Source: Hymenobacter arizonensis
GTDB lineage: Bacteria > Bacteroidota > Bacteroidia > Cytophagales > Hymenobacteraceae
Direction of reading: 5' to 3'
Assembly: GCF_900115775.1 (NCBI RefSeq)
Contig: NZ_FOXS01000005.1
Span: 186,001-250,000, forward strand
Length of the DNA: 64,000 nt
Part shown: positions 43,122 through 50,824 of the stretch, in pieces
How the letters are laid out: each line of letters begins with the position of its first letter
Numbering within the stretch: position 1 is the first letter of the stretch
The notes under the pieces: model-generated
What the model was told of the DNA's origin: nothing
The model's database searches: none
What the model saw: the letters and a program-made list of their open reading frames with translations, nothing else
Position numbers and translations under genes: made by a program

Positions 43122-43336
43122 GGAGGCGGTATGTTCGGGGCGGTAGGCTAGTGGCCCTGCTAAAGTAGGACGTTTGGCCACACTCGGTGCGGGACACCAT
43201 TCGAGGAGAAAAGGCTGTTGCTGCGAAAACGTGGTGCCGCCGTGGGCGAACCTCCTACTGCCTACTCCTTCCAAAAGCCATCAAGGCCCCGTTTCGCTAA
43301 CGCCATATTTTGCCTGTCGCCTGCCCAAGGCGGTGT

Positions 43337-43344
43337 TACCTTTG
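43337..43344 (+). promoter_or_regulatory. Putative lpdA promoter -7 box (TACCTTTG)
   Basis: Exact match to the Bacteroidota -7 consensus TAnnTTTG, 24 bases before the lpdA start. A TTTG at 43309-43312 could be the -33 element, though the 24-base spacing is longer than usual. Confidence 0.35.
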
Positions 43345-43368
43345 TGCCGCTTCATCAACGCGCTACTC

Positions 43369-44775
43369 ATGAATCAATACGACGTCACTGTCATCGGCTC
43401 CGGTCCTGGGGGCTACGTGGCCGCCATCCGCTGCTCCCAGCTGGGCCTCAAAACCGCCCTCATCGAGAAATACCCCACCCTGGGCGGCACCTGCCTCAAC
43501 GTGGGCTGCATCCCTAGCAAGGCCCTGCTCGACTCGTCGGAGCACTACCACAACGCCCACACGGCCTTCAAGGAGCACGGCGTGGAGCTCGACAACCTGC
43601 GGGTGAACATGAACCAGATGATAGACCGCAAGGCCGGCGTGGTGAAAGCCAACGTCGACGGCATCTCTTATCTGATGAAAAAGAACAAAATCGACGTTCT
43701 CACCGGCGTGGGTTCGTTCGTTGATGCAACCCACATCAGCATCGCGCCCACGGCGGGCGGCGAGGCCCAGCAGATTGAAACCAAAAACGTCATCATCGCC
43801 ACTGGCTCCAAGCCCACGGTGCTGCCGTTCATCGCCCAGGACAAGGAGCGCATCATCACCAGCACCGAGGCCCTGAACATCCGCGAAGTGCCCAAGCACA
43901 TGATTGTGATAGGCGGCGGCGTGATTGGCCTCGAAATGGCTTCCGTGTACGCCCGCCTCGGCGCCAAAGTGTCGGTAGTGGAATTCATGGACAGCATCAT
44001 CCCGACCATGGACCGCGGCCTGGGCAAGGAGCTGCGCCGCGTGCTGGGCAAAATTGGCATCGAGTTTTTCTTCAGCCACAAAGTGACCGGCGCTACCCGC
44101 GAGGGCGACACCGTGACCGTGACCGCCACCAACCCGAAAGGGGAGGAGGTGAAGTTTGAAGGCGACTACTGCCTGGTGGCCGTGGGCCGCGTGCCCTACA
44201 CCGCCGGCCTCAACTTGGAAGCCGCCGGCATCGAAATGGAAGAGCGCGGCCGCATCAAGGTCGACGAGCACCTGCAAACCAACGTGCCCGGCATCTACGC
44301 CATCGGCGACGTGGTGCGCGGCGCCATGCTGGCCCACAAGGCCGAAGAAGAAGGCGTGTTCGTGGCCGAAACCATCGTGGGCCAGAAGCCGCACATCAAC
44401 TACCTGCTCATCCCCGGCGTGGTGTACACCTGGCCCGAAGTGGCTGGAGTGGGCTACACCGAAGAGCAGCTCAAGGAGCAGGGCAAGGCCTACAAAGTGG
44501 GCTCGTTCCCGTTCAAAGCCAGCGGCCGGGCCCGCGCCAGCGGCGATACCGACGGCTTCGTGAAGGTGCTGGCCGACAAAACGACCGACGAAATCCTGGG
44601 CGTGCACATGATTGGCCCGCGCATCGCCGACCTCATCGCCGAAGCCGTGACGGCCATGGAGTTCCGCGCCTCCGCCGAGGACGTGGCCCGCATGAGCCAC
44701 TCGCACCCCACCTACGCCGAGGCCATGAAAGAAGCCTGCTTGGCGGCTACGGAGAACCGGGCGATTCACATGTAA
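43369..44775 (+). CDS. lpdA: Dihydrolipoyl dehydrogenase (E3)
   Basis: 468 residues from ATG 43369, which starts directly with the FAD motif (YDVTVIGSGPGGYVAAIRC). The redox-active disulfide is C42-LNVG-C47 in GGTCLNVGCIPSKALL. The NAD motif follows (MIVIGGGVIGLEMASVYARL), then TNVPGIYAIGDVVRGAMLAH, and the C-terminal His-Glu pair in SHSHPTYAEAMKEA. It reoxidises dihydrolipoamide of 2-oxo-acid dehydrogenase complexes and the glycine cleavage system. It is separate from sucAB but is the only E3 in the window. Probably monocistronic, given the hairpin 43 bases past its stop. Confidence 0.96.
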   Translation: MNQYDVTVIGSGPGGYVAAIRCSQLGLKTALIEKYPTLGGTCLNVGCIPSKALLDSSEHYHNAHTAFKEHGVELDNLRVNMNQMIDRKAGVVKANVDGISYLMKKNKIDVLTGVGSFVDATHISIAPTAGGEAQQIETKNVIIATGSKPTVLPFIAQDKERIITSTEALNIREVPKHMIVIGGGVIGLEMASVYARLGAKVSVVEFMDSIIPTMDRGLGKELRRVLGKIGIEFFFSHKVTGATREGDTVTVTATNPKGEEVKFEGDYCLVAVGRVPYTAGLNLEAAGIEMEERGRIKVDEHLQTNVPGIYAIGDVVRGAMLAHKAEEEGVFVAETIVGQKPHINYLLIPGVVYTWPEVAGVGYTEEQLKEQGKAYKVGSFPFKASGRARASGDTDGFVKVLADKTTDEILGVHMIGPRIADLIAEAVTAMEFRASAEDVARMSHSHPTYAEAMKEACLAATENRAIHM

Positions 44776-44795
44776 TCCGAATAGCCAGCGTTGTT

Positions 44796-45668
44796 ATGTG
44801 GCTTTTTGGCTCCATCCGATACGGCCGCTTCCTTATGGGAGCGGCCGTATTATTTTCGCTGTTGGCTTGCGAACGCAACCGACCTCGCACAATAGAACAG
44901 GTGGTTGCCGCGCCTAAGGCTAGTCGTCCGGCCGACAGCCCGACGCCGAAAGCTGCTCCGGTTGCAGCCGTGCAGACCGCGGCGCCCGATGCGCTGCCCG
45001 AGGAAACCGGTCTGTTGGGGCTGGAAGTAACGGACCGCACCGGTCCGGATACGCTGGCAACCTGGCCGTTGAAGACGGCCGAATGGGACAGCCTCAATGC
45101 CGACTGGGACAGAAATAAAAACCTTTATTCAACGACCCATTTGGGCCGGTTCCGCTTGGTAGAAGGAATCGAACGGCCGCGCTTGTTTTATCAAATAGCC
45201 GCCCATGATTCCATTTGGAGGGAAATAGACCTAGCCTTGCCCGATGTGGACATACACTGGGGTATGGAATCGGGCGAAACCGAGTTGGATACCGTTAATC
45301 TGGACGGGCGCAGCGCCGCTGAACTCGTGCTGCGGTTTCGTCCGGCAGCGTATGGTTCGGGTAGTGGCACTGCCTGGGACCATGTAAGCATACTTGATGT
45401 CAGTTCAACCCCAATCCTGATTTTTCGGGCATTGTTAGCCGCCGAAGAGGAGGCTTTTGTAGGATATGCCACGATGCATGGTTACGAAATTGAGCCAGGC
45501 GAACAACTCACTGGCTGTAAGCGCACTTTTAAAGTGCGCCGCCGCGAGTTAGTACTCGGCCCAGTGAGGACTATCGGCAACACCAAAAGTGGGGAGTGCG
45601 CTTTAACGAAGCTGCCCGCTGGCCGCTACCGCTACCAGAACGGCAAGGTATTGCGAGCAGGAAAGTAA
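44796..45668 (+). CDS. Hypothetical lipoprotein, paralogue of the 47156-47953 protein
   Basis: 290 residues from ATG 44796 (277 from ATG 44835). Lipobox near the start (LFSLLAC, then ERNRP), a Pro/Ala-rich linker, then a C-terminal domain beginning near residue 125 (ERPRLFYQIAAHDSIWREID) and ending LPAGRYRYQNGKVLRAGK. The paralogue at 47156 has RLFYKT, MDLALPEF, TLDTANLD and ends LAAGRYRYQGGRVFRVGK. No known family was recognised. A strong hairpin overlaps the start region (44819-44850), so translation or read-through from lpdA may be regulated. Confidence 0.72.
   Translation: MWLFGSIRYGRFLMGAAVLFSLLACERNRPRTIEQVVAAPKASRPADSPTPKAAPVAAVQTAAPDALPEETGLLGLEVTDRTGPDTLATWPLKTAEWDSLNADWDRNKNLYSTTHLGRFRLVEGIERPRLFYQIAAHDSIWREIDLALPDVDIHWGMESGETELDTVNLDGRSAAELVLRFRPAAYGSGSGTAWDHVSILDVSSTPILIFRALLAAEEEAFVGYATMHGYEIEPGEQLTGCKRTFKVRRRELVLGPVRTIGNTKSGECALTKLPAGRYRYQNGKVLRAGK
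44819..44857 (+). terminator. Terminator-like hairpin overlapping the start of the lipoprotein gene
   Basis: ATACGGCCGCT (44819-44829) pairs perfectly with AGCGGCCGTAT (44840-44850), extended by CC/GG and one wobble, with loop TTAT and a U-rich flank TATTTTC. It lies 44 bases past the lpdA stop but inside the next reading frame; ATG 44835 is in the loop. Confidence 0.6.
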
Positions 45669-45717
45669 GAAACTGAAAGCGGCTGAAGCTACGGAAGCTT
45701 CAGCCGCTTTCAGTTTC
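45669..45717. terminator. Bidirectional terminator between convergent genes
   Basis: GAAACTGAAAGCGGCTGAAG onward: a 22-base perfect stem with a 5-base loop, between genes ending at 45668 (+) and 45724 (-). Confidence 0.8.
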
Positions 45718-45723
45718 TACCAT

Positions 45724-46587
45724 TCACGTAGCCCCTCTAGTCTTCACCCTGACGGTCTTGCTGGCGTACGGCTCTAGTGCGCTTAGCTGCCTGGCAATGA
45801 TGGCCTGCCAAGCTTGGTGGGCGTGGCCGCTGAGATGCACATCGTGGTCGAACAACTCTTGCATGGCGCGTAGCTCCGTTACGGTTTGCTCATACAGGGG
45901 TTCCTGCTTGCTGTCGAGCTGCTCGAGGTTGCTTACCTGTTGCTGCAAGGCCCGGGCCAGGCGGCGCGCATGGATTTCGCTGATATCGAAATGCGCCTGC
46001 TCGTGGGCGAGAATATAGGCCGCGTTATAAACGTCCTTAAAGTAGGAGCGGTGGCAGTCGAACACATTTTCAATGCGCACCAACGCTACCCCTTCCCGGG
46101 CACGGTTGAAATACCGGTACCGAAGGAAGCTGCTGGTAGCGGCGTCGAAGGGCCGGCCCACGGTGTGGGCCTTGAAGTCAACCTGCCGGAGGTGGCGCTC
46201 GGGGTGCCACAGTATTTCCTTCTCGTAAGGCGTCAGGTCGATTACCCGTAGCGCTTTGGCTTGGATGTGGTGGCAATTATTGCCCCATAGCACGGGGTGC
46301 CGGTGCTCGTAAATCTGCAGCACGTTGGCCCCTAGGCGGCGGGCCTGCTCGGTGGCCTGCTCCACCAAGGTGAGGTAGTCGCAATCGAGCTCATCTCCGG
46401 CGTCGCCGGCCCGGATAGTGCCCAGCTCCAGCGCAGGGGCAAAGAAGGCTTCATTCTCTTTCACCACCAAAAAGCCCTCGTGCGCAGCCAAAGGCAGCGG
46501 TGGCAGGGCAGGGCGTTGCACGCTGGTTCCCACAGCGCTTGCAAACAGCCCCCAGTAAAGCGCGGCGCGCGCCACAAATGGTTTCAT
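45724..46587 (-). CDS. Secreted DUF922-like putative zinc protease
   Basis: 287 residues with an N-terminal hydrophobic signal. Near residue 195 it carries HEQAH (LAHEQAHFDISEIHARRLAR), a zincin-type HExxH site with H195, E196 and H199, in the arrangement of DUF922 predicted metalloproteases. A preceding segment (WHPERHLRQVDFKAHTVGRP) matches the region before the site in that family. The C-terminal part is helical and polar. The third zinc ligand could not be assigned. It lies between the two paralogous lipoprotein genes. Confidence 0.72.
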   Translation of the reverse strand: MKPFVARAALYWGLFASAVGTSVQRPALPPLPLAAHEGFLVVKENEAFFAPALELGTIRAGDAGDELDCDYLTLVEQATEQARRLGANVLQIYEHRHPVLWGNNCHHIQAKALRVIDLTPYEKEILWHPERHLRQVDFKAHTVGRPFDAATSSFLRYRYFNRAREGVALVRIENVFDCHRSYFKDVYNAAYILAHEQAHFDISEIHARRLARALQQQVSNLEQLDSKQEPLYEQTVTELRAMQELFDHDVHLSGHAHQAWQAIIARQLSALEPYASKTVRVKTRGAT

Positions 46588-46771
46588 AGAGAAGCTGGAG
46601 TAGATGCCAGACGGCTACTGAAACCCCTAACTGGCCCCGGTAAGTTCTGCGCAGGTACTTGCCGGTTAAGCCGAAGAGCTGCGGGGGCAGCAATAAGGCC
46701 AAAAGTGACCTGAATTCTAGAGCACAACCACATGGTTGAGAGGCGGGCAATCGCTGCAAGTATTGCCCAGC
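46588..46771. other. Intergenic, nothing recognised
   Basis: Upstream of the DUF922-like gene on the minus strand. No RNA, repeat or convincing promoter was seen. Confidence 0.3.
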
Positions 46772-47030
46772 CTACTTCAGCACGTCCTTCAGGCTTTCAA
46801 CCGGAACTGCTGGCCGGCTTCGATGAACTCCTTCATCATGGCTGCGTGGCCGGAGCCCACGAGCACGAAGGCCTTTCGGTCCTGAGGCGTCATGGTTTTT
46901 TGTGCCAGGGAGTATATGTAGAGGTTCCGCCGGTACCACTCCGATGCAGGTGAGTCCCCGCAAAACTTTCTGGGCGGCCGACCTGAAACCGGAGCGTAGC
47001 CACAACTCGCGGCGACTGACCTTTTTATTA
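46772..47030 (-). pseudogene. Decayed 3' fragment of a DUF5694-like gene
   Basis: On the minus strand a frame without a start reads SPASEWYRRNLYIYSLAQKT, then MTPQDRKAFVLVGSGHAAMM and KEFIEAGQQFRLKA before a stop. A second frame continues with ESLKDVLK and a stop at 46772. Joining the two by a one-base shift restores a C-terminus like DUF5694/TraB-like proteins (the VxGSGH motif). No 5' part or start codon is present, so this looks like a truncated and frameshifted gene remnant. Confidence 0.5.
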
Positions 47031-47155
47031 GGCTGATGCGGCGGTCCGGCCGAATGCCCTCAACATCGAACTGGTGCCCATATAATGGTAATGCAGACGT
47101 TTCAGGGCCCCGAAATTTTCATCGCCTTTCACGTTAGTGCTACATCTTTGGGTTG

Positions 47156-47953
47156 ATGTTAAGCTCTCAATTTCTGGTTGGCCTCACGCTGTTGTGCTGC
47201 GCCTGTGAATCCCGGACCGCGCCCCACCGTGTCGCTGGCGAAACCTCGGCGGCAGCCTTGCCTGGTCCCATGCCAGCGGCGCCGGCTGAGCCTTTCCTCA
47301 TGCCGGCACCGCTCGATGCACCGTCCCGGCGCGACAGCCTAGGTCCAGTAGCTCTTGCATGGCAGCTGGTAAGCCTGAGCGGCTTGCGCCCCGACCCGTC
47401 CATCGGCCTTTTGGTAGACACTCTCCTGGGCGGCTTTATGCAAGTGCGGGAAGTAGGCGCCGCGCCCCGGCTTTTCTACAAAACCAACCTGCGGGCCGCT
47501 CAATGGATGGAAATGGACCTGGCCCTACCCGAATTTGACGGCGATGACTGGACCGGCGCCACCCTAACGCTCGACACCGCCAACCTAGACCGCCGCGGCG
47601 CCCCCGAGGTGCTGGTAACGGTTGACAATTCCCACTACGGCAGTGGCGGCGGGCGTCGCTGGGCCTATAAGTGCGTGGTAGATGTAACGAAGGCGCCCAT
47701 TCGCCTGTTGGGCGCGCTGGCAGAAATAGAAGACGAAAACTTCGGCCGCGACAACGACGAGCCCGACGGCCGCACCCACGACCCCGACTACGAGCGCACC
47801 ACCGGCTGGGTGCGCCGCATCGAATTGAAGCGCGACATTGTGGTGGGCGAAGCAGAAGGCCTCGGCCGCGACAACGGCGACAATGACCTTACCAAGCTCG
47901 CGGCGGGCCGCTACCGCTACCAGGGTGGCCGGGTATTTCGGGTCGGGAAGTAA
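47156..47953 (+). CDS. Hypothetical lipoprotein, paralogue of the 44796-45668 protein
   Basis: 265 residues from ATG 47156. Short hydrophobic start with a Cys-rich putative lipobox (LTLLCCAC, then ESRTA), a Pro-rich linker, and the same C-terminal domain as the 44796 protein: RLFYKTNLRAAQWMEMDLAL, LTLDTANLDRRGAPEVLVTV, then a Gly-rich YGSGGGRRWAYKCVVDV and the terminal LAAGRYRYQGGRVFRVGK. The middle region EIEDENFGRDNDEPDGRTHD is acidic. No known family; probably an envelope protein. It lies beyond the DUF5694-like remnant. Confidence 0.72.
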   Translation: MLSSQFLVGLTLLCCACESRTAPHRVAGETSAAALPGPMPAAPAEPFLMPAPLDAPSRRDSLGPVALAWQLVSLSGLRPDPSIGLLVDTLLGGFMQVREVGAAPRLFYKTNLRAAQWMEMDLALPEFDGDDWTGATLTLDTANLDRRGAPEVLVTVDNSHYGSGGGRRWAYKCVVDVTKAPIRLLGALAEIEDENFGRDNDEPDGRTHDPDYERTTGWVRRIELKRDIVVGEAEGLGRDNGDNDLTKLAAGRYRYQGGRVFRVGK

Positions 47954-48015
47954 TCCTCTAATACTCCCAGCTAGTATTAAAAGCCAGTTTCACTTTGCAG
48001 CTTTCGCGCCCCGCC

Positions 48016-48603
48016 ATGCCTCGCACCGACGCCTACCCCCAAGCCCAGCCCACCAGCCGCGCCGAGTGGCGGCAGTGGCTGGCCGAGCACCACACCAGCA
48101 GCCCCGGTGTGTGGCTGGTGTACTTCAAAAAAGCCAGCGGCCAGCCCAGCGTCACCTACCCCGAGGCCGTGGAAGAAGCCCTCTGTTTCGGCTGGATAGA
48201 CTCGCACCCGCGCAAGCTCGACGCAGACCGGACGCAGCTGCTCTTCACGCCGCGCAAGCCCCGTAGCGGCTGGAGCAAGGTCAACAAGGAGCGACTGGAG
48301 CGCCTCGAAGCCGCTAGGCTGCTCATGCCCGCCGGCCTGGCTGCCATTGCCATTGCCAGGCAAAACGGCGCCTGGGAAAGCCTGGACGCCGCCGAAGCCG
48401 GTGCCGTGCCCGACGACTTGGCCGCCGCCTTGGCCGCTGATGCCACGGCGCAAGCCAATTTCGCCGCCTTCTCCTCCTCGGGCCGCAAGGCAATTCTGAC
48501 TTGGGTGCTGGGCGCCAAACAGTCCGAAACCCGCGCCCGGCGGGTGGCCGAAACCGTGCGCTTGGCCGCCTTGAACAAGCGCGCCAACCTCGACCGGGAG
48601 TAA
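48016..48603 (+). CDS. YdeI/OmpD-associated family protein
   Basis: 195 residues from ATG 48016. The family signature is clear: SRAEWRQWLAEHHTSSPGVW, VTYPEAVEEALCFGWIDSHP, LLFTPRKPRSGWSKVNKERL and a C-terminal helix ending ARRVAETVRLAALNKRAN. Members are small cytoplasmic proteins linked in some bacteria to outer-membrane protein or antimicrobial-peptide phenotypes; the mechanism is not established. The gene is followed by its own terminator. Confidence 0.87.
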   Translation: MPRTDAYPQAQPTSRAEWRQWLAEHHTSSPGVWLVYFKKASGQPSVTYPEAVEEALCFGWIDSHPRKLDADRTQLLFTPRKPRSGWSKVNKERLERLEAARLLMPAGLAAIAIARQNGAWESLDAAEAGAVPDDLAAALAADATAQANFAAFSSSGRKAILTWVLGAKQSETRARRVAETVRLAALNKRANLDRE

Positions 48604-48661
48604 ACGCATCTCCTATTGGTGCAACGAAAGGCAATGAAATAGGCCAGCGCATTTAGCGTCG

Positions 48662-48699
48662 AAAAGAGGCGAAAGCAGCGGGAGCTTTCGCCTCTTTTT
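48662..48699 (+). terminator. Rho-independent terminator
   Basis: AAAAGAGGCGAAAGC-agcggga-GCTTTCGCCTCTTTTT: 15-base stem with T5 run, 59 bases past the YdeI-like stop. It reaches ATG 48700, which argues against that start for the next gene. Confidence 0.8.
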
Positions 48700-48744
48700 A
48701 TGGTTAGCTTCGCCCTTCTATTTTTCCTTGAGCAGCTTCGGACA

Positions 48745-49953
48745 ATGCTTTTTTATATTCGGTACTGTTGGCTTTTGTCTATGTTGTTGGTGCTGGCACA
48801 ACCGGCCTCTAGTCAGCCCGGAAGCACTGCGGCCCTGGCGCAGGCGGCCAAGCTAGAAGGGAGTAAAAAATACGAGTCTGCCTACCAGATTCTGGACAAA
48901 GCCGACCCCAAAGACCAACAGCCTGAAGTGTTCTTGCAGAAGGAAAAGCTGCTGCTCGACTACTACTTGTTAACCCTCGGCTTCCGAGGTTTTGCGCTCA
49001 AGGACCTGGCTCCCGGCGAAACCGTGGAGCAGCTGCGTGGCAAAGAGGGCAACTACAACATGCACCTCGTCGACATTCCGCAGCGGATTGGACAGCTGAA
49101 AAAACGATTTCCGCAAGACTACCGCCTCCACAAAGGACTGGCCGATTATTACTACCAGATGGTGATGTGCCACTGCGGCCAGGGCGACAAGACCGATGCC
49201 GAGCTATTGAACCTGGTGGTTAAAAACTATGAGCAAGCCCATGCCCACCAGTTGGGCGATTTTATGTCCCATTACGCCGTAGGGTATGCCCACTTGGTGC
49301 AAAACCAAGCGCAGCTCAGCGTTGCGCCGCTGGAAAAATCCATTGCCCTAAACCCACAGTATCCCACTTCGCACTACAACCTGGCCTACGCCCTCCTGCA
49401 GCTGCAAAAACCGGCCGAGGCCACACCTCATGCCCAAACGGCCTTCCAGCTCTACACCGAACCGGACCTGAAAGCCGATGCGGCCCGAATGCTGGGTCAG
49501 CTTTACAGCCAGCAACAGCAACCGGCCGAAGCGCGGAAAATGGTTCAGCAGAGCCTTGAGCTGCAGCCGCAGAACTATGCCTCGCTGCGCAGCATGCTGG
49601 AACTGGCCGTGGCCGACCGCTCTTCCGAGGCCACTGCTTGGGCCACGCGGCTGTATCAGCTCAATCCGGCCGATGACCAGATGTTTTCCGACATCATGGA
49701 CATTTACCAGGCCCAGAACCAGTGGGCCGAGGCCGAATCGTTTTTCAGTGGCCAAGTAGCCAAGGCCCCAAACACGCCCGAGGCCCAGGGGTTGCTGCAT
49801 TTTTACGTTGCCATTCTCAATATGCAGCTCAAGCGCCCCAAAGTGGCCCGCCCGCACTTTCTGGCGGCCCAAACCCACCTTAAGAAGGTGTCCAAGCCCG
49901 ACAACCCGCTCTTCCAAACCATCAAGCGAGGGCTGGCCGAAACCAAGCCGTGA
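48745..49953 (+). CDS. TPR-repeat secreted protein
   Basis: 402 residues from ATG 48745; an upstream ATG at 48700 abuts a terminator. Signal peptide (YIRYCWLLSMLLVLAQPASS). Tetratricopeptide-like helical pairs run through the protein (QAAKLEGSKKYESAYQILDK, YPTSHYNLAYALLQLQKPAE, ADAARMLGQLYSQQQQPAEA, AQNQWAEAESFFSGQVAKAP). TPR proteins act as periplasmic scaffolds; no partner can be inferred from the neighbours. The region 95-170 contains non-TPR helices (MHLVDIPQRIGQLKKRFPQD). Confidence 0.8.
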   Translation: MLFYIRYCWLLSMLLVLAQPASSQPGSTAALAQAAKLEGSKKYESAYQILDKADPKDQQPEVFLQKEKLLLDYYLLTLGFRGFALKDLAPGETVEQLRGKEGNYNMHLVDIPQRIGQLKKRFPQDYRLHKGLADYYYQMVMCHCGQGDKTDAELLNLVVKNYEQAHAHQLGDFMSHYAVGYAHLVQNQAQLSVAPLEKSIALNPQYPTSHYNLAYALLQLQKPAEATPHAQTAFQLYTEPDLKADAARMLGQLYSQQQQPAEARKMVQQSLELQPQNYASLRSMLELAVADRSSEATAWATRLYQLNPADDQMFSDIMDIYQAQNQWAEAESFFSGQVAKAPNTPEAQGLLHFYVAILNMQLKRPKVARPHFLAAQTHLKKVSKPDNPLFQTIKRGLAETKP

Positions 49954-50019
49954 CATCGGTTCTGGAGTTGGTTGAAGGGGAAAAGCTTCTTTACATGCCC
50001 GCGCTGACACCCATGGGCC

Positions 50020-50070
50020 AAAACGCAACAGCGGCTGACGCTCCGGGAGCATCAGCCGCTGTTGCGTTTT
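50020..50070. terminator. Bidirectional terminator between convergent genes
   Basis: AAAACGCAACAGCGGCTGA with its complement TCAGCCGCTGTTGCGTTTT, near-perfect stem, between the TPR gene (+) and the DUF805 gene (-). Confidence 0.8.
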
Positions 50071-50082
50071 CATTGCCGGCGC

Positions 50083-50460
50083 TTAAAAAGCGAATGCAGG
50101 TGCTTTGGGGTCTGGGCCGTACTCGCTATCCCCTTGCGTGCCTTCGGTGCAGGCCAGTACCAGCAACCAAATAGCGCCGATGAGGGGAATAAAGAGGATG
50201 AGCATAAACCAGCCGCTTTTGCCAACATCGTGCAGCCTTCTCACCCCAATGCTGATGCCCGGGACAATCATAGCCAAGGTGTAAAGCATGTAGATGTAGC
50301 CGTAGCCCAGGCCACCAATTGAGAAGCCGATTATGTTGTCAGCAATTGCCGCGGCAAAGGCAAACAGCATGTTGAACAGGACGAACATCCAATATTCTTT
50401 CCGTCTGGCACGCCCGGTAAAGACAGCGTAGTTTCGGAGTGCTTGTAAATATTGTTGCAT
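50083..50460 (-). CDS. DUF805 family membrane protein
   Basis: 125 residues. Diagnostic start YLQALRNYAVFTGRARRKEY with WMFVLFNMLF following, then hydrophobic segments, the conserved GVRRLHDVGKSGWFMLILFI and the C-terminal GTQGDSEYGPDPK. DUF805 proteins are small integral membrane proteins of unknown function. Convergent with the TPR gene. Confidence 0.92.
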   Translation of the reverse strand: MQQYLQALRNYAVFTGRARRKEYWMFVLFNMLFAFAAAIADNIIGFSIGGLGYGYIYMLYTLAMIVPGISIGVRRLHDVGKSGWFMLILFIPLIGAIWLLVLACTEGTQGDSEYGPDPKAPAFAF

Positions 50461-50824
50461 GAAATAAAAAGGGGTAGACAGGTCCTACTCGTAAGGCTTT
50501 TCGGTGACGCCCCGTTTTTTTGAGTGGGTTCTGGGCTCCACTTTGCTGTTCCGACACCAGCGGCGAAAGCCAATAGAGCTTTAATGCTGATATCAAACAT
50601 TTGACAAGATAGAAGCGAATGGTATCAGCTGCTTAGGCTGGCAAAAAATATATCGTCAGTAGCCTGTCAATTTTGATTTCGGTAAGAAGTCTCCTTTGGT
50701 AGACTGGGTGATTCTTTAGACATTCTTAAAGGCAAAGCTCTAAAAAAGCCTGAGTTCAATTCAGGCCCTGGTTTCACCTTAATAACACGACGGATTACTT
50801 TTTCAAAACTTCGTATTGGTCAGC
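50461..50824. other. Intergenic region between divergent DUF805 and DAC-like genes
   Basis: Relatively AT-rich and probably holds both promoters. The one structured element is GCCTGAGTTCAATTCAGGC (50748-50766) next to a run of six A bases, which on the minus strand looks like a terminator; no minus-strand gene reads into it. Nothing else was recognised. Confidence 0.4.

Noticed and set aside
43363..44769. 468-codon minus-strand frame opposite lpdA
   Set aside because: His/Gly/Val-rich antisense shadow of a firmly identified gene.
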